Below are positions 25,592 to 30,819 of a stretch of 30,819 nucleotides of DNA, piece by piece. Where the stretch lies: the NCBI GenBank assembly GCA_946482595.1, contig CAMLSD010000059.1, positions 1-30,819 of the forward strand. Direction: 5' to 3'. Numbering within the stretch: the first letter of the stretch is position 1; each line of letters starts with the position of its first letter. A program made the translations under genes and the position numbers. The notes beneath the pieces are model-generated. The model was not told the origin of the DNA and did no database searches. It saw only the letters and a list, made by a program, of their open reading frames with translations. This stretch comes from an uncultured Comamonadaceae bacterium (GTDB lineage Bacteria > Pseudomonadota > Gammaproteobacteria > Burkholderiales > Burkholderiaceae).

Positions 25592-26560
25592 ATGCAACGT
25601 CGACAGGTCTTGAAAATGCTCGGAGGTTCGGCCGTGGCCCTGGGTGTGCCGGGCGCCGCGTCGGCACAGGCCTATCCCAGCCAGCCGATCAAGCTGCTGA
25701 TCGCGTTCCCGGCAGGCGGGCCCACCGACATCACGATGCGTGTGCTGGCCGAAAATGCCTCGAAGATCCTCGGCCAGACCGTGGTCGTCGAAAACCGCTC
25801 GGGCGCAGGCGGCACGCTGCCGGCCCAGGCGCTGCAGACTTCCCGCCCCGACGGCTACACGCTGGCTCAGATCCCGCTGGGCGTGTTCCGCCTGCCGTAC
25901 ACCACCAAGATCAACTGGGACCCGGTCAAGGACATCACCTACATCACCTGCGTCACGGGCTATGCCTTCGGGCTGGTGGTGCCGGCCGACTCCCAGCTCA
26001 AGAGCTGGACGCACTTCGTGGCCTGGGCCAAGGCCAACCCGGGACGGCTGAGCTACGGCTCCACCGGCGCGCTGACCAGCCCGCACCTGACGATGGAAGA
26101 GATCGCCCAGAAGGCCGGCATCGAGCTCAATCACGTGCCCTACCGCGGCAGTGCGCCGCTGATGCAGGACCTGCTGGGGGGCCAGCTGATGGCCGCCGCC
26201 GACTCGACCGGTTTCATGCCGCATGTGACGGCCGGCAAGCTGCGCGTGCTGAACACCTGGGGCGCCAAGCGCCTGGCCAAGCTGCCGGACGTGCCCACGC
26301 TCAAGGAGCTGGGCCTGGACATCGTCCAGGCCTCGCCCTACGGCATCGGCGGGCCCAAGGGCATGGACCCGAAGCTCACCAAGCGCATCCATGACGCCTT
26401 CAAGCAAGCGATGGAAATGCCGAACCATGTGGAAGTGCTGGCCAAGTACGACCAGGAACTCATCTACATGGACAGCAAGCAGTACACCCGCTTTGCCGAA
26501 GAGACCTTCAAGAAGGAAAAGGCGCTGGTGGAAAAGCTGGGGCTGGCCAAGCCTGAGTGA
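25592..26560 (+). CDS. Bug-family tripartite tricarboxylate transporter substrate-binding protein
   Basis: A 322-residue exported binding protein. The leader MQRRQVLKMLGGSAVALGVP, ending ASAQA, has a twin-arginine-like start and a cleavage site near residue 26. The mature part opens YPSQPIKLLIAFPAGGPTDI and continues VVVENRSGAGGTLPA and DGYTLAQ, the classic Bug/TctC pattern. Such proteins bind small carboxylates for a TctAB permease or act as sensors. No tctA or tctB gene is nearby, which is usual in Burkholderiales, where Bug genes are many and scattered. AAGGAG (25579-25584) lies seven bases before the ATG. An IS110 remnant begins soon after its stop. Confidence 0.93.
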   Translation: MQRRQVLKMLGGSAVALGVPGAASAQAYPSQPIKLLIAFPAGGPTDITMRVLAENASKILGQTVVVENRSGAGGTLPAQALQTSRPDGYTLAQIPLGVFRLPYTTKINWDPVKDITYITCVTGYAFGLVVPADSQLKSWTHFVAWAKANPGRLSYGSTGALTSPHLTMEEIAQKAGIELNHVPYRGSAPLMQDLLGGQLMAAADSTGFMPHVTAGKLRVLNTWGAKRLAKLPDVPTLKELGLDIVQASPYGIGGPKGMDPKLTKRIHDAFKQAMEMPNHVEVLAKYDQELIYMDSKQYTRFAEETFKKEKALVEKLGLAKPE

Positions 26561-26702
26561 AGGGGCCGCGGAGTAGTCGGCCCGCCTCGCCCGCGACGCG
26601 TCCCGAAGAAGCACTTGCCGTGCCGGCGGCGACCGTGGCACGGCGGAGCGTGGCACCGGGGAAGACCGGAGCAGCCATGGTGCACATTGCCCGCGGGTTG
26701 GC

Positions 26703-27626
26703 GTGCTCATGGGCAGCGTCATCGACAGTGGTGAGCTGCGGGTCAACGCCCGTCACGTCAAGAACGTCTCGCGCCGCAAGAGCGATGTGCTGGACCGCCA
26801 GTGGCTGCAGCAGTTGCACAGCTACGGCCGGGTGCACGGCGCCTTCCGGCCGGCCGATGGCGTGGTGGCGCTGCGCGACCGCCGCTTCAAGGCCAGCGAA
26901 GCCGACATCGCCCGCGCCCTGCACGGCCACTGGCGCCGTGAGCACCTGTTCACGCTCAAGCAGGCGCTGGCGGCCTTTGACTTCTGCGGCCAGCAGCTTG
27001 CCGAGCTGCACGCGCGACTGGAGGCACAGACGCAAGGCGTGAAGCTCAACGAGGACGAGTCGGACCGGGGCAAGAAGCGCAGCACGGCCCGCAACGCGCC
27101 GAAGTTCGACCTGCGCACCCGGCTGTTCCAGATGTGCGGGGTGGACCTCACGCGCATCGACGGCTTGGACGTGACGACGGCACTGGTAGTGGTGTCGGAA
27201 ACGGGGGGCGACCTGAGCCGATTCCCGAGCGCCAAGCACTTCGCCAGCTGGCTCGGCTTGAGCCCGGGCACCAGGATCAGCGGCGGCAAGCCGCTCAGCG
27301 GGTGGACGCTGCCCAACGCCGACCGTGCGGCCCTGGCCCTGCGGCTGGCGGCAGCGGCGATGGGCGCGTATCACCGGCGGATGTGCGCCCGCATGGACAA
27401 GGCCAAGGCCGTGACGGCGGCGGCGCACAGGCTCGCGCGGCTGATCTACGCGATGCTGACCCAGGGGAAGGAATACACGGGCCAGGGCCAGGACGACTTT
27501 GAGGAGCGCTACCGCCAGCGCGTCGCGGCCAGCTTCAGCCGGCGCGCCCAACAGCTCGGCATGAAACTGGTGCCTGAAACGTCAACGGCCTCATCGAGCC
27601 TCAGGCCGTCGCGATACCGTCAATGA
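26703..27626 (+). pseudogene. IS110-family transposase remnant A (N-terminus and centre lost)
   Basis: Recognisable transposase sequence begins near 26740 (VNARHVKNVSRRKSDVLDRQWLQQLH). The N-terminal part with the first acidic residues of the RuvC-like DEDD domain is missing. Near 26860, GAFRPADGVVALR runs straight into RDRRFKASEADIARALHGHW; in full-length relatives I expect about 70-80 residues between these blocks. The C-terminal Transposase_20 part is intact (MCGVDLTRIDGLDVTTALVVVSETGG, FASWLGLSPGTRISGGK), including the catalytic serine region. The frame is still open over 307 codons but cannot encode an active enzyme. Confidence 0.85.
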
Positions 27627-27632
27627 AACTAA

Positions 27633-29429
27633 CTACTTGGAGGGTGTTGCTTGAGAGGCATTCGCCGCTTCTACGCTTGACTGGAGAGCGGAAAGATTTG
27701 TCCAGCGAACGAAAGGTTCTGGAACCTCCGCACTTTGATCGATTAGCGCAGCGAGCAGTGACTCTGCACGGACGCGTAGCGCTTCTGTGGAGGTGAGCTT
27801 GATCATTGTGTTGTATGGCTTTTCAGAGGAAGCCTCTTTGCCAAATAGAGCGATCTCAAAGTTTGTCACGGAGACAACATGCCGGATACTTTCCGCCACC
27901 GGAGAAGCATCAATTGCCGTGCGAATTGATGCATTAACTCCCCATGCGGCACTTGCGCCGTTCTTGGCTAGCGGTGTGTCGGAATCGTGCAGAACGGCGT
28001 ATCTGCTTGAGAATTGATTGAGTATCTTCAGGATCGTGAGGATCGAACCCTTTCCGCGCGCCCTGATGATGTGCAGATTGCGGTACTTTTCTGGTGCGAA
28101 CGATTTCAGTAGGGAAAAGGCGGTGTATTCCGTATCACCTTCCACCACTACCACGTCACCTCCAAAGAAGAACTCATTTACATAGGGGTCACAAGCGTTT
28201 AACGCCTTGAGGTTAGCGCGGTCATCGTCATCAAGCTTGGCCTTGGTAGGGCGGTAAAGCGTAGTGCTATGAACTTGATTGTCTGATTGACGTTCGACCC
28301 TTACGACCGTCGTGTTATCCTTGGCTAGATCAATGAAGATCGGTGAGTGCGTAGTAATCATGACTTGCCAGTTCTTGGTGACTGGCAGGCTGTAAAGAAC
28401 TTCTCTTGCCTCCCGAATAGCCGTTGGGTGCAAGCAGATCTCAGGCTCATCCAAAAGCAGCACGTGCGGCCGAGTGGCCGTATCGGACGACGTCGCAGCC
28501 TCCGAGAGGTAGCGCAAAGCAGTCCAAAGGAGGGTGCGACGTGCGCCGCTACCTTGTTGAGAGATTTTTGAGAGATAGCCGTCTGCCGGTCCCATCAAAA
28601 GATCTGGAGAAGCCTTAAAGGGGGTATATGACTTTTCAACATCAGACTCGGGCTTAGCATCCAGTTTGATCCGATGCCTGGGGAAGACGCGCTCTAAGAG
28701 ATTAGAAACTTCTGCTTCGATTCTCTCAGTTTCCTCTTTGGCGGAAGCGACGACCTTCAGCTGAAAATCTACGATCCTTTCAAGGAGAAGTTCGTAGTCT
28801 GACTTTTCTTGCCTTTCACCATCTGACCTATAGGCCTTCATCTTGTCTTTGAGAACGCTTAGAAGCAGGTCGATGATTTCTTTGGCCTGTATGTCCGGCG
28901 ACGAAAATGCCTCAATCCTGTGAGGAAGTGGCCGCCTGCTGTTGGCGACGTTTGGGGCGCCCCAAGGAACTTGATCATCCCACCCGTTCTTTTGAACATC
29001 GAAACCTCTTCGCTGAGGATTCGCATTGGGACTACTCCATCGCCATTGTTCGCGAATCAACCACTCTCCTGTAGCTGTTGGGCTAAGCCATCTTTCTCCT
29101 GGTGCGTTGTCGAAGACGATCGTTTGTAGCTCGATCTCGGGGAAAGAACTAGCGTCGACGACGCCATTTGGAAAGTCGTCGGTTTGTAGCTTTCCTTCGT
29201 TCGAGCCTTGCTTCATAACGACTTCATAGGCTCGGAGAATACTACTCTTCCCCGCATTGTTTGGGCCGACCAGAACGACTATGTCGTCAAGTTCAACCTC
29301 AACAGGACGGGCGCCAATGGCTCTGAAGTTCTTAACTATCAACTTGTGGAGCCGAGGTCGAGGGGTTGCGGGGTCCTCTGGGATCAGAGACACCGTTTCG
29401 GTGGCTGCGCTCTTCTTTGTTGTTGCCAC
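27633..29429 (-). CDS. OLD-family ATPase with C-terminal TOPRIM nuclease domain
   Basis: A 598-residue protein. The N-terminal ABC/SMC-like ATPase has Walker A VGPNNAGKSS (54-63), a GSGARR signature (293-298), Walker B LLLDEPEICLHP (324-335) and the H-switch TTHSP (359-363). Residues about 425-530 form a TOPRIM domain with Glu430 (VVVEGDTEY) and the acidic pair Asp482/Asp484 (LHDSD). OLD proteins are DNA nucleases, and several defend against phage. No UvrD-type gajB gene adjoins it, so it is more like a single-gene OLD than a Gabija pair. The GTG start at 29429 has AGGGGGA just upstream. The segment is near half G+C, far below its neighbours, and lies between two IS110 remnants, pointing to recent acquisition. 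Confidence 0.85.
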   Translation of the reverse strand: MATTKKSAATETVSLIPEDPATPRPRLHKLIVKNFRAIGARPVEVELDDIVVLVGPNNAGKSSILRAYEVVMKQGSNEGKLQTDDFPNGVVDASSFPEIELQTIVFDNAPGERWLSPTATGEWLIREQWRWSSPNANPQRRGFDVQKNGWDDQVPWGAPNVANSRRPLPHRIEAFSSPDIQAKEIIDLLLSVLKDKMKAYRSDGERQEKSDYELLLERIVDFQLKVVASAKEETERIEAEVSNLLERVFPRHRIKLDAKPESDVEKSYTPFKASPDLLMGPADGYLSKISQQGSGARRTLLWTALRYLSEAATSSDTATRPHVLLLDEPEICLHPTAIREAREVLYSLPVTKNWQVMITTHSPIFIDLAKDNTTVVRVERQSDNQVHSTTLYRPTKAKLDDDDRANLKALNACDPYVNEFFFGGDVVVVEGDTEYTAFSLLKSFAPEKYRNLHIIRARGKGSILTILKILNQFSSRYAVLHDSDTPLAKNGASAAWGVNASIRTAIDASPVAESIRHVVSVTNFEIALFGKEASSEKPYNTMIKLTSTEALRVRAESLLAALIDQSAEVPEPFVRWTNLSALQSSVEAANASQATPSK

Positions 29430-29491
29430 ATTTCCCCCTGAGTTGATTCGTATGCCTAGACAAGACGGCTTCGTGAATTCAGGCGGCCCGT

Positions 29492-29523
29492 CCCCTGCAA
29501 GACCGTAGGTTGCCCGCCAGGGG
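29492..29523 (+). ncRNA. Candidate remnant of an IS110 bridge-RNA stem-loop
   Basis: CCCCTG (29492-29497) and CAGGGG (29518-29523) pair around a 20-base loop in the non-coding stretch ahead of transposase remnant B. In IS110 elements the guide (bridge) RNA is made from the non-coding end beside the transposase gene. Only position and one stem support this. Confidence 0.2.
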
Positions 29524-29594
29524 CGAGCCGAGCTACACCAATGCACCGGACCAATGGTCGGTCGGGTCGTTGCGAATTTGCAGGGAGACGAGCC

Positions 29595-30233
29595 ATGAAG
29601 GAATTTAGCACCGTGTACGTGGATCTGGACATTCACAAGGACAGCATCGACATCGCGCTGGACGATGTCGGCCGCGACGGCGCGGTTCGCCACGTGGGCA
29701 CCATTGGCGGCGATCTTGCCGCGCTGGACAAGGCGCTGCGCAAGATCATCAGCCGCGGCCACCGCCTGCACGTGGTCTACGAGGCGGGGCCGTGCGGGTT
29801 CGTGATCTGGCGACACCTCAGCGCCCAGGGCATCGCGTGCGAGGTGGTGGCACCATCGTCCATCCCCAAACGTGCGGGCGAGCGCGTCATGTCAAGGCCG
29901 ACCGGCGCGATGCGATGATGCTTGCGCGGCTGTCACGCTCGGGCGACCTTACCGCGGTGCGCATACCCGGCGCAGGCGACGAAGCCGTGCGCGACCTGTT
30001 GCGCGCGCGAGGACGCCGTACGCGAATGCCGCAATGCCCGCCACCGCCAGAAGGCACTGCTGCTGCGCAACGCCAGGTTCAAGCGCCTGATGGCGCGCCG
30101 GGTCATGAAGAACAAGGCCGTCGTCGCCGTGGCCCGTGAGTTGGCGGGATTCGTCTGGGCCATCGGACGCGAAGTGCAGACCTCGGGCTGGCAGGGCATC
30201 GAGGACACCGACAGCGCTGCGCCCAAGGCCTGA
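29595..30233 (+). pseudogene. IS110-family transposase remnant B (two frameshifts, centre deleted)
   Basis: The N-terminal RuvC-like part is clear: [18 protein letters not shown] (Asp12) and [18 protein letters not shown] (Glu63). Near 29895 about five extra bases shift the frame, and [25 protein letters not shown] continues in another frame. Near 30010 a loss of two bases restores the first frame ([15 protein letters not shown]). Then LLLRNA joins directly to [30 protein letters not shown], which is the C-terminal end of the family; the middle, including the catalytic-serine domain, is gone. It belongs to a different IS110 subgroup from remnant A. Confidence 0.85.
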
Positions 30234-30630
30234 GCCATTCCAGGACCTTGAATACCGCTTCTGAAGGAAACAGCCCAAGGAGGTGCCCACAGCGCAGACC
30301 CATTCTGATGCCGGAGGGGGAACGCGGCGCAGCCGCGGCCACTGGGGAACCCTCGACAACGTTATTGAGCACCGGCCTCGTGGCAACACAGGGCCGCTGA
30401 TCTCAGCCCCTAGAGCGAAGGCAGCCCCGCGACGCACATTGGTCTTGAGGTTCCAACCCTCGAATATCAGCATGAGCAACCGTCGCACATCCATCACGGG
30501 TGGCAACTTCAGGCTCCGTCGGGTTCCCCGTCCGGCAACCGCCTACTCATCACATCTGCAGTCGCAGAGGATCGCGTTCGCCCTCTTGACAGAGAGAAGC
30601 CATATCAACGTTTGAGGTAACGCGCAGACG
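30234..30630. other. Non-coding tail after IS110 remnant B
   Basis: About 400 bases without a convincing gene. Much of it probably belongs to the right end of the IS110 element. The element's end could not be fixed, because IS110 elements lack conventional terminal inverted repeats. A TTGACA at 30586-30591 has no matching -10 box. Confidence 0.45.
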
Positions 30631-30699
30631 ACGGCATGGCGCTTGGCCCGCGCGGCACATGATAGGCCTGGGTGCTGCGCGGGCCAAGCGCCATGCCGT
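30631..30699. repeat. Long inverted repeat (28-base arms)
   Basis: Positions 30631-30658 pair with 30672-30699 around a 13-base loop. The outer 23 pairs are perfect (the left arm begins ACGGCATGGCGCTTGGCC) and the inner five include one G-T pair. There is no T-run on either side. The RNA or cruciform would be very stable. It may be a two-way transcription stop, a folded mobile-element end or a repeated chromosomal palindrome. Confidence 0.9.
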
Positions 30700-30819
30700 T
30701 GGCTGTCGCGTTGACCGAAGGGTTAGGGCTACGCTGAACAAGTCAACGATTCCGGCCATCCAGTAGCCACGACGAGCGCCGAGCTGGTATTGAGCCGAAT
30801 TTTCGCCTCGCAGCCCCAA
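30700..30819. other. Unassigned right edge
   Basis: No gene can be supported. The stretch around 30734-30763 (CTGAACAAGTCAAC and following) has the look of the edge of another insertion sequence continuing beyond the window, but too little is visible to assign a family. Confidence 0.3.

Noticed and set aside
27633..29429. A complete Gabija or retron system
   Set aside because: No UvrD-like helicase, reverse transcriptase or other partner is adjacent; both flanks are transposase remnants.
30283..30615. A 110-codon frame after the IS110 remnant
   Set aside because: There is no recognisable family, no ribosome binding site, and it lies in the probable non-coding end of the element.

Overview
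The window is G+C-rich, about 70% by eye outside one segment. It looks like a chromosome piece from a betaproteobacterium of the Burkholderiales, near the Leptothrix/Rubrivivax/Ideonella group. That placement is inferred from gene content: a lone IF-1 of 86 residues, a Bug-family tripartite-tricarboxylate binding protein, a gcdR-gcdHG glutarate locus and minCDE. No rRNA or tRNA gene and no CRISPR array was seen.

Layout. A heptamer tandem repeat (1-62) precedes a LysR regulator and minC-minD-minE (division-site selection). Convergent to minE is an isolated gene joining a TssB-like and a TssC-like type VI secretion sheath domain. Next come the glutathione-dependent formaldehyde genes (class III alcohol dehydrogenase, then S-formylglutathione hydrolase), a metallo-beta-lactamase-fold hydrolase and a ferredoxin-reductase-type flavoprotein. 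A glutarate locus follows (LysR regulator divergent from glutaryl-CoA dehydrogenase and a class III CoA-transferase), then infA, a small secreted protein, an acetolactate synthase catalytic subunit and a divergent Lrp/AsnC regulator.

The middle carries a compact bufferin-type metallophore locus: a Cys-rich secreted BufA2-like precursor followed by one protein that fuses the MNIO modifying enzyme (BufB, DUF692) to its partner (BufC, DUF2063). It is followed by an AGE-family epimerase, a NarL-type response regulator overlapping a membrane histidine kinase, a class II glutamine amidotransferase, an HDOD protein, alanine dehydrogenase and a Bug-type binding protein.

The last 4 kb is a degraded accessory patch. 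Two different IS110-family transposase remnants, each with its centre deleted, flank a much more A+T-rich gene for an OLD-family ATPase/TOPRIM nuclease, a plausible anti-phage gene. The window ends with a long near-perfect hairpin (30631-30699) outside any recognised gene.

The most notable items are the minimal bufA2-bufBC locus, the orphan TssB-TssC fusion, and the single-gene OLD nuclease between two IS110 remnants. All functions are read from sequence motifs without database searches.
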